Source of the DNA: Anaeramoeba flamelloides | Taxonomy: Eukaryota; Metamonada; Anaeramoebidae | DNA: 64,000 bases | Direction: 5' to 3' | Assembly (NCBI GenBank): GCA_027625915.1 | Contig: JANTQA010000033.1 | Span: 4,960,001-5,024,000, forward strand | Shown here: positions 9,701 through 21,900 of the stretch, piece by piece | Layout of the letters: the number at the start of each line of letters is the position of its first letter | Numbering within the stretch: position 1 is the first letter of the stretch | Made by a program: the position numbers and the translations under genes | Notes under the pieces: generated by a model | Seen by the model: the letters and a program-made list of their open reading frames with translations, nothing else | Databases searched by the model: none | What the model was told of the DNA's origin: nothing

Positions 9701-12276
9701 CAAAATATATTTATCTAGACAATAGTGGAACAAAATGTGAATAATTGTTTCAAAAGATTTTTTAATATCAATTATAACAACAAAAAATTCTTTATTTTTC
9801 AAATCATTTTTGTGGTTTTCTATTTCAAAAAAGTAAATTTAATGAAACAGCAATTCTTGTTATCTAATTTTTTTTAAAAAATCCAAATTGAGAATCTAAT
9901 ACTAAAGTTTTTATCCTGCCCATGATTCTTTTTATCGCTATTATACTATAAAAAGTATTTATTGTAATCAATATTAATCTAAAGATTTTTAATCTTTTTT
10001 TGAGATAATTCTTTTGGTTAATCAAAAAAAACAAATTGATATATTGAACATATTGAAAAATATTAGTCTTATTTTAAGAAATATCATTTTGATCATTATA
10101 ATTTTCAAATTTTTACTTAGAAACTGTTTTTTTGTTATAAGATTAAATATGGGTTTTCTAAAATAAAAGTTTTTTGAAGATATTTTGGAATTAGGTAATT
10201 TTACTCTCAAAATTCAAAATCATTTTTTTTATTATAAAAATGATTTAAATTGTTATAACAATTCTTGTAGATAAGGCCAAACAATTTGTTTAAAAAAATT
10301 TGTCAAATATGAAGATTATTTTTATCATTTTTTTAGACAATTCGAAGATGACTTTTTTAAAAACCAGAAAGGATAGAAAAAAATTTTTTACCTAATTGAT
10401 CTCAATTTAATTGAGAAACTTTTGTTAAACTTCAATCAAAATTTTACAGTTTATTAAATCACCTATACTTTAATTCGTTTTATTGGGTGAGATTTGTATT
10501 GAAATATTCATTATTAAAAATAATAAAAAAATAAAAAATTTTTTTTATCAAAGTCAAGAATTTTCTTTCATAATATAATACTAAAAATATATTGTACACC
10601 ATTTTCAAGAATTAACTTAGTTTTCAATAAAAATAATAGGTTACTTTTTTTGGATTTTAGATTGAAATATGTTGAATAGAGGATTTCAAAATCTAGAATC
10701 AAATTAATAAATTTTTGATCTGATGTTAATGAATCCATTTCAGAAACCAAAACACAAATTACAAAAAAAATAAAATTTTAGAAAGATCTCAACAAGATTT
10801 CATTTTATTTTAAAAAAATAGTAGTACCTTTAAAACTACGTTTCTTTAAAGTAGATTGTTAAGTTATTGTGTTCACGAAAGACTAATTATTTTATTAGGA
10901 GTATTTTCTTTTTAGTCTTTAAGTGCTACGTTTCCACACTGGAAGGTGTTTAGTTATTATGATATTTTAATTTCACTTCACAAAAAGAAGTTTAATTATG
11001 AAGAAATTGACAAAACAATTGCTAATTTCGAAGTTGAAAACACACAAAAAAATCTAAAAAACAAGTAGACAAATAAATTCTTTCCCTAATAACAAAAATT
11101 TTTTATATCATCTATATAAACATTTTTATAACAAAATTTCCTTTTAAATGATGATTTTTTCAATATTTTTTGAAAAAATTTATTCTTATACAGGCTTATA
11201 ACATGTTACAAATTTTATAAAACACATTTTATAACAAACATTTATGTTATAAAAGTTTTTATTATAAAATTTTATAACATTTTAAACGTTTATAACATCT
11301 TTACAACAAGTTTATAACATCTTATAAAAAACTTTTTTTATCAGGGTTGAATGAAAATTTGAAAAAAATGAATTTTAAGGGATTTTCAAGTACAAATTCA
11401 AATTTTAAATCATTGCAAACTTGTCAAAGGAACCATAAAAAATATTTAGAACAGTTTGTGAAGTTGTTTTCTGTTTGGAGACTTAAAATGGAAATTTTGA
11501 AATTGGAGAATCAAATTTTGGCATGATCAAACAAGGTAAAAATTGTGAAAATTGAAAAATTATGAAAATTTCAGATTTTTTTGTAAGAGGAATTCTCAGT
11601 GAAAGAATTTAACTGAGATTATCAAACTCTACCAAGAGAGTTTTTCGACACAATTCCACGGTTTTCGCAACCACAAAAAATTAAATAATTTATATCAAGT
11701 CCCGTTCTAAAAATGAATCAAATATTCTAAAAATAAAATAAATAAAAAAAAAAAGAAAAGAATTTACTTTTCTTGGCAAGTCAGATCTTCCAATCGGAAG
11801 GCAGGGTTGTTTTTGGCAAAAAACATTTGGACAACGACCAAAAATACCTTTTTGGTATTTTTTGGCCATTTTCCTCATTCCTTCGTCTGTTAAAATATAA
11901 CGTGCATGTATTAGCCCATACAAAATTTCAGCAGAAGATTCGATAGTTTCTTCTTGTTCTTCAGTAAGTGATTCTTTTTTTATTATTCACAAAAAAACAA
12001 ATTAATAAAAAAGAAATAATTAAGAAAAAAGAAAAAGTAAAAAAGAAAGAAGATCAAAAAGAAGAAGATCTAAAAGAAGAGATTACCCAGTTCTTCACAC
12101 TCCTCGTCTCTTATTGTTTTGAGAGCAATTTTGTAATAAGGAACGTAGTTTCTCAGGCTAATAAAATTGAAATTTGATTCGATATACTCGCTATCAACTT
12201 CACAAAAAAATTCATTCCCTTTTAAGGAGCAGAATTTTGACACCCATGAGTATTCTTCGTCTGAATTGTCTGACAT
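6772..12276 (-). CDS. CSNK2B: Casein kinase 2 regulatory (beta) subunit, three exons
   Basis: The regulatory subunit of protein kinase CK2 (alpha2-beta2), which dimerises through a zinc finger and modulates substrate choice. Exons on the minus strand: 12276-12087, 11973-11768 and 7002-6772. The introns are 113 bp (GTAATC...AAG) and 4765 bp (GTAAAT...TAG). The start is the ATG at 12276. Phases join exactly to give 208 residues, against ~215 usual. The N-terminus has [19 protein letters not shown] (family: [15 protein letters not shown]). The middle has [15 protein letters not shown]. The zinc finger is CPNVFC, then 22 residues, then CPRC, with the 22 residues spanning the 4.8-kb intron. The C-terminus has DGAYFGTTF and [11 protein letters not shown], then a short basic tail. 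Stop TAA at 6774-6772. The acidic stretch (EECEELE, EEQEET) is typical. Family identity is near certain; the splice model is inferred from phase and homology. Confidence 0.93.
8057..8320 (+). mobile_element. Family K element, partial copy
   Basis: Begins with a version of the family K terminal repeat (TTTTCAAAAAAGTGGTGAA) and matches the first ~250 bases of the copy at 17160-17763. The match includes the TTCGTAAATTGGTAAT...AAATTAAGA block and the segment ending in AATTTCAATAAAAAA. It stops where the family G repeats begin, so it is truncated or was interrupted. Confidence 0.6.
8320..8945. repeat. Complex repeat block, family G copy 1
   Basis: Built from repeated pieces. A 41-bp unit (AAATAGAAAACCTCAAAAAA plus CCTAGAACACTTCAC) recurs about 3.5 times at 8515-8661. 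An inverted copy of the same unit (AGGTTTTTTTGAGTTTTC) lies at 8467-8492, making a hairpin-capable inverted repeat. The block closes with a CTAGGCACTCTACGGCAC...CACTTGACGACA tail (8904-8942). Related arrangement and tails occur at 43480-44175. No coding sequence. Confidence 0.7.
8515..8661. repeat. 41-bp tandem repeat, ~3.5 units
   Basis: Units at 8515-8555, 8556-8596, 8597-8637 and a partial one to about 8661, differing by a few bases. Each contains GAAAACCTCAAAAAAACCTA. It lies within the family G block, inside the CK2 beta intron. Confidence 0.75.
9386..10010 (-). mobile_element. LINE (non-LTR retrotransposon) reverse-transcriptase relic
   Basis: Minus-strand pieces of a non-LTR reverse transcriptase run in the right order but in shifting frames with stops. 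First, near 9990-9860, comes [16 protein letters not shown]...SQFGFFKK, like the RPISL.N..YKI and Q.GF blocks. Next, near 9790, comes [14 protein letters not shown] (family FD.KKAFDT, first catalytic Asp). Near 9620 is [13 protein letters not shown] (family RQG.PLSPLLF). Near 9545 is [11 protein letters not shown] (catalytic F/YADD), followed by a segment ending [11 protein letters not shown] (family G..IN..KT..L). The Q-GF and SPLLF blocks point to a LINE rather than an LTR element. No intact frame remains. It lies antisense to nothing: the host gene is on the same strand. Confidence 0.8.
11108..11340. repeat. Cluster of TTTATAACA-type motifs
   Basis: At least eight direct or inverted occurrences of TTATAACA/TTTATAACAT, spaced 10-40 bases apart, within 230 bases of the CK2 beta intron near its 5' end. 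It looks like decayed short tandem or inverted repeats. No function can be read from it. Confidence 0.5.
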
Positions 12277-12837
12277 CACAATTAAAAAAATTCTTCAAAA
12301 TAGGTTGATAAAGGAAGAGGCTTTGAAAACAATTGAAAAAAATGAAAAAATTTCACTTAAATCACAACAAGAATTGCACAAAAATTGTAGTCACTTTTTT
12401 TCCTAAGCAACACTTTTTGTTTTTTTGAGGTTGAGCTCTAAATTTTGAAAGGAATTATAAGATCGCAATCAAATAACTATCAATTTAAATGTTTTTTATA
12501 AGTTAAACTTTTAAAAAACATGTAATTTAAACAACTTTCCAATTTTTGGTTTTCCTCAAAATAGTTTCAGGTTATTGAAAGTGAACAAATATTTTTCTTT
12601 TTAGATAATTTTCAAAAATTTCAATAGAATTTCAAAAGTTCTCTTTGGTTAATAATTATTTTTTGCCCTTTTTGGCTATAAAAGTTTGTTATCAAGACTT
12701 GTATATTTGAATAAATATGAAAGAATATCAGAAACTGAAATCTTACACACTGTCAGTCTGAAAGTTGGAAAAAGTCTTGAAAGTATTTGTATGGGTTGTA
12801 CTATTCTTATTGTGATTTTATTATTATTTTCTTTTTC

Positions 12838-13228
12838 ACGAAAATAGTTTTTGAATTTAACAAGTTTTTTTTTGTCAAAATTGTGATTTTTTCATGAACT
12901 GTGAGACCTTACAGGCATGTACCCCAAGGAATTGAAAACTTGCAATTATATTTGAAGTTTTCATTGACAATATATTCCATTTCATGCACAATAGTTATGT
13001 TTGGGGTTATTTGAATTTGAAAAAAGTATTTTTGATCTTTTCTCTTGGCATTTCTACCCCAAATCACTTCCTTTCTGTTTTAAATACAATATAACGCTAA
13101 CCACTACATTAAAGATATGGTTGAGTTTCCTGAACCTTAGGGACATCATATTCAAAAAGTCTCACAATTAATGAAAAATCACAATTTTGACATAAAAAAA
13201 CCTGTAAAATTCAGAAATAATTTTAATG
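12838..13228. mobile_element. Inverted-repeat element (family H)
   Basis: Arms of about 70 bases at 12841-12910 and 13150-13225 are reverse complements. The shared core TGTCAAAATTGTGATTTTT is followed by a GTGAGAC block. The right end touches the start of the family D element. No coding sequence between the arms. Only one copy was noticed in the window. Confidence 0.6.
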
Positions 13229-13764
13229 TAAACCCCAATTCAAAATTTTTAACACACCAAAATTCGATTTGTGAAAAAAAAAACCTTATATAATCAATTC
13301 TAGAAGATTTACCAAATTAGAACCATTCACTAATTGAAATGTTGTCACCTTTTTATAAAATAAAATACTCACAAAACAATAAATAAATAATTATCAATAC
13401 TAATAAATCATGGGTGTGTTAAAAATTTTGGAGAGAGCAAAACAAAAAAAATACATTAGTAAATTTGTTTAAATTCTATTAGGATATTTGATCGATCAAT
13501 GGTTAGATACTACCAACTAATTTTATTTGAGTTCTTCTATTTGGAACAACTTGACTTTAACATAATATAAACCTTGTAGAAAAATTTTGATCCAACGAAG
13601 CAAATTACGTAATTCAAAAAATGAAATGAAAACAAAAACTAAAAGATGAAAAAATGATTATCATATTTTACAAAAATCAAAATTATCTCAAATTTCAATG
13701 AAATTGTATTATTGTGATTGTTTGGAACGTTTTAGCTGTGTGGAAAATTTTGAATTTTAGTTTA
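13229..13764. mobile_element. TA-targeting MITE (family D, copy 1)
   Basis: Starts TAAACCCCAATTCAAAATTT and ends with the inverted motif AAAATTTTGAATTTTAGTTTA. The interior carries TTGATCGATCAA and a GGAGAGAGCAAAACAAAAAA block shared with the copies at 25111 and, inverted, 60640-61088. Parts of the interior also align with family C, so D and C are sister families. Non-coding. Confidence 0.75.
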
Positions 13765-14818
13765 TTAAAACAAGTACGTTTAGGTTTGAGAATTTTGAAA
13801 TAAGCACTTATATTTGTTAAGGAACGATTTTGGTTCTTCGATTTCAGTTTTTGTATAGTTAAATTCTGTTCAAGAAAATATAATTTTGACTAGCAGTCCA
13901 AAGATGAAAGATCAAACTCATAAGACAATTTCATTTTTGATTGTTAATATTAAGAATTTGAATTTTTTAGATGTTAATAAAATTGTGATTTTGTGAATTT
14001 GAAATATTAAGTATTTTAAATAGGTAAAAAAGGACAAAGAATTTAATAATTAATATTTTACTATTCAAACTTCTCAACTAATTCATTATAAAAAAAATAT
14101 ATGAAAAATTTTGATTTTAAAAATAATCTAAAGAAAAATCAAAACCAAAAAAAGTTTATTTATAATTTTTGAAATGATTATTGATGATTTTTTATTTTGA
14201 AATATTTGTTATGAAAATTGTTTAATAAGAAGATTTTTTATTTATTATGGTTGTTTTTTTTGACATTATTCTCCTTACTATATATTTTTTTCTATGAAGA
14301 AGAGTTTCAATGAAAAAATGAAAGTGTTAACTTTTTAATATCATGATATTGAAATACAAAAATAGGGGTAACTCGAAAATAAAAATGAAATAGTAAAAGG
14401 TATAAAATAAATAGGTTAAAAAAAAAACAAGATAAAATTGGAATATTTTGAAAAACTGCTGTTGTGTTTAACTTTCTATTTTGTCTTCAATTCTAGATAT
14501 ATATATATTCTTTTATTATTAATAGATTTTTCTCAAATTTTTCCTAATTATTTCCAATTAAAAATTATTTTTTACTTTTTTTCTCTTCCCACAACATTAA
14601 ATATTTTTAATAGAGATAAAACATTAATGTATAGGAAAAACAATTTTTTTTTATTTTTTTAGTATCCAAAAAAAAAACATTTTTCAAAGATAATCACGTA
14701 TTGTTGTAGGAAAAAATTATAATTTTTCAAGTATTTATTTTGTTTAAGTTATTGTTAAACAAAAAGATAAAAAGATCTTTTTAGAATTTTGAAACCATGA
14801 GAAGTGCATTAAAGAGAA

Positions 14819-15365
14819 ATTAACTAAATTCCTTGAGTTTTAGACACAGTTTAAAACTGTTGATTAAAATAATAATACTACACTTTAAATTCAATTTGGA
14901 AATAATTTTGGTTTTACAAACTATTTCATTTTTTGTCTTTTTTGTTTTGTTTTCATTTCCTTTTTTCCGCTTACCTAATCTGTTTCATTTAGATCAAGTA
15001 ATTTTTTTTTTTCCAGATATAGTTGATAGAAGGTTAGAGTTGAGTTTGTTAAATTGAAAAATCATATACAACTAGTTGATGGTATCTTATCATTTGATCA
15101 ATCAATAATTATTGGTGAAATTTCAACAAATTTACCAATACATGAATTGTTTCGCTCCTTTCATAATTTTTGACACCCTCATTTTTATTTTTTGGTTTTA
15201 TATTTTTTTTCTAATATTTGGATGAAAATTATTACTTATAAAAACATTAATAATAGGTTACTCAAATCTAATTTAATATTACGATTAGAAAAATATAATA
15301 AATTGAGTTTTATTTTGCCTTTTTTTGATTTTGGGTGTATCCAAATTTTTGGAATGGGGTTTATA
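14819..15365. mobile_element. TA-targeting MITE (family C, copy 2)
   Basis: Same orientation and content as 2143-2681. The left end resembles TAACTAAATTCC and the right end is CCAAATTTTTGGAATGGGGT followed by TTATA. The central segment GATGGTATCTTATCATTTGA is almost identical in both copies. Non-coding; the short open frames inside are chance. Confidence 0.75.
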
Positions 15366-15936
15366 TTATTAATAATTTCATACAATGTAATATTTTTCTT
15401 CTAATCTTCTTTTAAAAATCGAAAAAATATTCAATAAATAACCAAAGAGATAAAAAATCAAAATTAAAAGGGAATTTCACTTTGATTTTTGATTAAATAA
15501 AGTTCCGTGGTTGATGATTTGTTTTTTTTTTAAGACAATTATTCCACAACTTTTTATTTTTCTTTTAAGTTGAAATAAATAAAAAGTATTTTAACACTTC
15601 CAAGAAGAAAATTAGAAAAAAAAAAGATTTAATAAAGTCAAAAATTAAAAATTCATATTTAAGTTTCAAAAAAAAAAAAAAAAAAAAAAAGATTGTTTAC
15701 TTTTTATTAAATATTTTTCTAAAACAACCACCAAAGGATTAACAATTAGCAAATATTTGGTTATTATTTTTGGTTCTAATCTTCTGTAGGATTAAGCAAG
15801 ATTAATAAAATTTTAAAAGAAAAAATTTTAATATTCTGTAAGATTTTCTTTTCGAAAATTCTCAGAAAAAAGCAAAAAAAAAAAAATTATAGGTAAAAGT
15901 AAAAAATATATAAAAACGAAAAAAAAATTTTTTTTT

Positions 15937-18900
15937 TTATAATAACGTTATTTGATTATTTTCCAGCCCATTTTGGTACCATAAATCAGCAAAAAAATTC
16001 ACTTTTCCAGGTAAATTTTCCCACACAAGTCCAAGACTTTTTTCGTTGATTTTGAAATAAAGTTTTTTTTTGTCCATATCAAGAGAAATTGTGAAAATGT
16101 AACGATTATTTAATCTAATTTTTTCTGGGTACTTTTCCTTCAAAGATTTTCCATTTTCGTATTTGTATTTTTGGCTTTCGAGTTTTTTTTTATTATGGCC
16201 CCACCAGGCTTGAAAAAAATAGGTGCCTTCGTAATCTCCATTTTTTATTAATTGTTCTCTATTTTCGGTTTTTATTACTCCTAACTGGATGCAGTTGGGG
16301 CTATTTTCATTTTTTGGGAATCGGTCTATTTTTATTCTTATTTCATGCTTTCCACTCGAATAGATTTTTTTACCACATACTTTTCCTGAATACCGTGATG
16401 AAAGGTTCCGAGCCGTATTCTGATCATTATTCAATTTTATTCGATTTTGCTTCATTTTTAGATCAAATTTCGCATACCCTGCTTTTTCTTTTTCTTTTTC
16501 TTTTTCTTTCTTCTTCTCTTTCTCATTTTCTCTTTCGATTAGTTTTTTTTTGTTTTTTTCTCTTTTTTTTCTCTTTTTCTTTTTATCATCTTCTCTATCT
16601 TCATCACCTTCCTTTTTCTCGGATACAATTATTTTTTTTGATTCCCTGATTAATTCGATATGGTTTTTATCTTTTTTCAATTGTTTGAGATTTTTTATTT
16701 CTTTTTTATTTTGCATAATCTTTATATGTTTTTCTTTTTTATCTTTTAGGAGTATTTCAAATTTCTTATCTAGAATTATTTCGATTGTTTTTAATATATT
16801 TAGATAATTTATTTTTGAATTGTGGATCTTTTGTATCAATAAATCTGAACCATTTTTAATTTCATTTGTGATATTTTTAATTTCTTGTCGTAATGTGTTT
16901 TGTTTTTCGATTGTTATTTCGATTTTTTCCATGTTTTGGATTTCTTCTTTTTTTATTTTTTTTAAAATTTTTTTAATTTCTTCTGAAATTTGATTTGAAT
17001 ATTCATTTAAACCTAATATTGAATGCTTTTTTATTCTACAGGTCTCATAACAGCCAGCACAAATTAATTTTTTGTCATTAATGCAAAATAAGGATAATTC
17101 TTTGTTATGTTTATGACATGTATTCGTCTTGGTCACTTTTTTTTTTTTAAAGAAAAATCTAAGCTATTTACAAAAAAGTGGCGAATTTTTTAAAATTTTC
17201 ATCTAATTCTCTTTGCTAAGTGTTATATTCGTTCGTTGGTAATATAAAATTAAGACAAATATTACAACCTATTGAAATCAATGTCAGTACATATTGTAGA
17301 AATTTCAAATATATTCATCAAAATATTTCCAAAAAATGAAAAAAAATAACACTTTTTTTTTTGGAAAACTTAGCCAAATACAATTCAATAAAAAATAGGT
17401 AATGTGGTGATAAGGATACTTATGATTTTTTAAACAAAAAAAATACAGTTTTTTGTTTTTTATTTTCTATTGGAAATTTTGTTGGCTTAACTTTTTAAGT
17501 AATGAAAACATTTTTGACTATCAAAAAGAAAAAAATAAACACCAATTTTCACCTAAAAAAATCTCAGATTAAATTGAGATCTTAAACCTTCATATTTTCT
17601 AAATGTCTAACTAACAAAAAAAAAAAAAATGGATTATTATTAAGAATCAATAAATGATGAATAATAATATCTATTATTAAATAGTTTGATTATTTATATT
17701 AAACTTAAGTTGAATAAAAATATTCTAAAATAAAATTTTCACCACTTTTTTGGAAATAGCTTATATATTATATATAAAATTGAAATAAATATAGAAAAAT
17801 AAATTAAAGAAAAATATAAATTAAAATGTATTTTAGATTTTTTTTAGCTTTTTCAAGAATTTCTATTTTTTTTTATTATTTGTTTTTAAAGAAAATATAT
17901 ATTGTTTTTATCACAAAAAATGAGAACAAAATTTTTAAAGATTTTTAAATAAAGTTTGTTAATTGGTAGTTTTTCAAAATTTTATACAAAAAATTACCTA
18001 TATACATATCTATAATAATGAAATTTTTTTATTTCAAATTTGTCATTTATTTTTCATTTAAGAATATAAAAAAATATAATTTTTTAGAATACTAAAAATG
18101 GTAAAGTATACAACTTAAGTTCCCGAAGGTATGTGTTCTAATACTCATATTCATAATATTTCTGATTGTTTATCATTTTCTTAAAAAGTTGGAAACCCCA
18201 TCATGGTTTAATTTTGATTAAAAATGTGGGCGTATGCTTTATAGATATACTAATTATTTGAAGAAATCGTATGGCCTGTTTGAATATTTTTGGTTATTCT
18301 AAAAATGAATAAGAATTGGAACAAAATTACTCTCAATATATAACGTTTATTTGATTCTTTGGGGATTTTTCTCACTCTTACTCAATTCAATAATGTCTCT
18401 AATTAAAATTTAGAGTGTTATGGTTGTTAGTAGAGTGTTTTAGAATACATAATTTTTTTTTTTTAATTCTTATTTTTGTTTTGGAAATCTATCAATTTTA
18501 TAGTCAAAACAAAAAATAAAAAAAACTTAACAGCACTCTTCTGGAGTTTCCTTTTTTATTCCTAAATCAATTTCTTTTTCGATATAAATAGAAAATCAAA
18601 AAAAAAAAAAAAAAAAGCCCAATATTATTCTCAAGGGTAATATCTTTATTATCGGAAAAATCTAAAAATTTTCTAATCGAAATAATAATTTAAATAAAAA
18701 TAATAGCAAACAGGAATAACTGAAAATTCACATGTTATATAGAAAAAAAAATAGTTTTCCACATACTCTATTACAATCAGTCGAATTAATAAACCAAAAA
18801 AAAAAAAAAAAAAAATTAATACCCAAAAGGAAATGTAAATCCAATTCCAAAAATTTGGACACACTCAAAATCAAAAATAAGTAACAAAAAAAACCGAATT

Positions 18901-21900
18901 TATTATATTTTTCCAAACCTAATTTAAAAACACATTTAAGTTCCCTTAGTATTAATGATTTTATAAGTAATCATGTTCATACATATAAAATAAAAAAAAT
19001 ATAAAAATGAAAAAAAAAAAATAGGTGTGTCAAAAATAATGAAATGAGCTGAATAAAAAATATATTAATAAATTTGTTAAAATTTCACCAATAATTGTTG
19101 ATCGATCAAATGATAAGATATCATCAACCAATTGTATGTGATTTTTCAATTTAACAAACTCAACACTAACCTTCTATTAACCATCAAAAAAAAATTACAG
19201 ATCTAACCAAACAGATTAAGTAACTGGAAAAAAAGGAAATAAAAACAAAACAAAAAAGACAAAAAATGAAATAGTTTGTAAAATCAAAATTTCTTTACAA
19301 ATTGAATGTAAAATGTAGTATTTTTATTCTTTAGTCCGTTTAAACTGTTTCCAAATTTTTGGAATTTAGTTTATATTACAATGAGAAAGTGGAAGTTTCA
19401 TTAACTACCAAGCTGAATAATGTACTAAACTCATTTGATGAATTTTTCATTATTTTTATTTATGTTTATCAACAGGTATAATTTTAGAATAAATGGAGAA
19501 ACTTAAATAAAAAAAAAATTGAATCTCGATTTTTTATAAGCTTGTTTGAATTTTTGTCTAAACTTTAAATAAAGTACCACCCGAAAAAAAAATTAGATTA
19601 ATAATTGTGTTTGATATGAAATTTCTAAAAAAACAAATTTATTTAATATTGTATTCTTCAAAAGAAAGAATATTATATTTTGAAATGACGAAAAGATAAT
19701 TTGAAAAAAAATAGTGAATTGATAATTTTAAAAATCTTTTCCAAACAGCGTATTTGAAAAATATACCTTTTGTACACATTTCTCATTATAATAGAATATT
19801 ATTTATAAAACTCAATTATATTGTAATTGACTTTAAAAATGCTTAAAAAATGGTGTGTTTATTGTTATAATCATTGAAAAAAAAATTTTTTTTTTTTACA
19901 ATCTTTTTGTTGAAATTATCCCTTTTTGTTTTTTAAAAAAAAGTATTTTACTTTTTTTTTATTTAATTTTTAGAATTTTTTTGTAATTCTTAATTAAATA
20001 AATTCCATTTCACTCAAAGGGGCCCAGTCAAAAATAAAAATTTTACTTTTTTTACAAAGAATCGGCCAACTCACAATTGTTTAGAAATAAGATAAATTAT
20101 AAAATTCGGATGAAAGATGATATTCATAAAAGAAATACCTGAACAAACTAGAAATTTTTGAAAAAAAAAAAAAAATTTTTTTAACCCCTTTTATTAGAAC
20201 ATCTCTTGCAAAATTACTCAATTACTTTAGGAAATTGAAATTTTTGCCAATAATATTTTGTGAATAGTAAATGTCTGAATTTTTAAAGAACATTCAAAGC
20301 CTAACTTTTCTTAATGTTAATTTGGAGTTTCAAACATTTTGTTTTCAACTTTACTTTTTTTAAAAAAACAAAGAAAAAAGGAAAAGAGATGAAAAAAAAG
20401 ACAAAAAAAAATATAGAAAAAATTATTTGATCTAAAAATTGAAAATTTTAGTTTGATAAGAATAATGAATAAAACTCATTAAATGTGTTCTATTTCTTCA
20501 ATAAAACTGGTACTCTTTTGACTGAAAAAGAGTTTAATTATTTCTTTTTAGATTTCAAATCAATTTTAATTACCAAAATGTTTTCTAGAGTATTGTTTTA
20601 TTGTTATTAATGGGTTTTATTGTGATATGTGGTGATGGTATAGACTTAAAGTCGGTGAATTTAAATATTTCTCTATAAAAAAACATATAAACATTAACGA
20701 TTACATTTCAAAATGAAATCCAATGTCTCAAGTATTATAAAGAGTGTTTCGAGGTTGGTAAATCTCACAAATTTTTGTTAAGTGAGATCTAAGAAGTAAA
20801 AAAATGAAATATTTTTCCTTTCTTGAATTTACTCAACCTCATATCAAAAAATGAAAAAGAGGGATCGAAAAAATCTGTTTTTTATGAAAAATCGTATTTA
20901 GAATGGATTTTAAAATCCCTGAAAACCTTGAGAATTTTCCGATCTTTTTTTTTTTTTTTTAGTATAGTGAATTAAGTTTTGAGTGTTTTATATTATCGCT
21001 AAAAAGTTCCAAATTACGGAAAAAATTCCAAAAAAAATTGAGGGCTAATCCTTTGTTATTTCAAAATCAAGACAATTTTGAGAAAAGCACGACAAAGTTT
21101 TTGGTACTGTATAGAATTCACCAATATTCACATTTCCTAAAACCAAAAAGATCAAGTTTTTTTTAGCTGGATTGATTAATTTTTTTTTAAAAATATAAAA
21201 CTCTTCCAATTTTCACAAATTTAATTCTCATTAGATCTTTGATTGAAAAATTCCACAAAACCTCAATACAATTTGTCTTGAAACTAACCATTAGGTTTGC
21301 GATATATACAAAGAAGAAAAACAATAAACATAAAAATTGTCACACAAAAATGAACCAAATGTTTGAGGTATTTAGTAAAGGGGAAATTCTGTTCAAAAAT
21401 ATCAAATCGAGTAAATACTATATCAAAAGCATTGTTGTGAACTTCAATTTCAAGAAAAAACAAAAGAACTCAACAATTTCCTTGTTATAATTGTTATGAT
21501 TTTTGGAGACAATGGAACAATTCAAGTAAACCAATGGTCACAACTCATAGAAAATGAGATCTTTTAAAGTTAGAGTTGTTTATTGTTTGTAATTACAACG
21601 AACATAATTTTTTTGGGCTAGAAAATTGTGATTACTGTTAATTGGTAAAGAAAAAGATCAAAATTTTCATTCAGTTTCCAAAAAAAATACACCTCTCAAG
21701 AACTAAAATAAATCATCAAATTCCCAATTCTAAAAAGGCAAATGAATAATTTAATCTTCTTTTCAGAATTAAAAAATTCAAATGTTCCCTGATTTCTAAA
21801 AATCTTTTTTTGGAAAGCTGAATGAAAATTTTGTTCCATTTATTTTGAAACAAATAGTATTTTTCAATTTCGTTCACATGTCTCCAAATAAGGGTGTTTG

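Larger units (their letters stand above)
7003..11767 (-). other. Giant intron 2 of the CK2 beta gene
   Basis: A 4765-bp intron, donor GTAAAT next to 11768 and acceptor TAG next to 7002 (minus strand). It holds a partial family K element (8057-8320), the family G repeat block (8320-8945), a LINE reverse-transcriptase relic (~9386-10000) and a cluster of TTTATAACA motifs (11108-11340). No competing exon is recognisable inside it. Confidence 0.8.
12277..15936. other. Intergenic DNA rich in MITEs
   Basis: Separates the 5' end of CK2 beta from the 3' end of the TRIM-like gene, both on the minus strand, so the CK2 beta promoter should lie at its left edge. It holds elements of families H (12838-13228), D (13229-13764) and C (14819-15365). 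The remainder is A/T runs with no credible gene. Confidence 0.55.

Noticed and set aside
9386-10010. Reverse-transcriptase motifs as a virus-like or LTR element
   Set aside because: The Q-GF and SPLLF blocks and spacing fit a LINE; no LTRs, protease, integrase or capsid motifs were seen.
12167-12406. Plus-strand frame of 79 codons opposite CK2 beta exon 1
   Set aside because: Shadow of a conserved exon; composition follows the reverse strand.
16314-16807. Phe/Ser-rich plus-strand frames of 85-111 codons
   Set aside because: Reverse reads of the Lys/Glu coiled coil of the TRIM-like gene.
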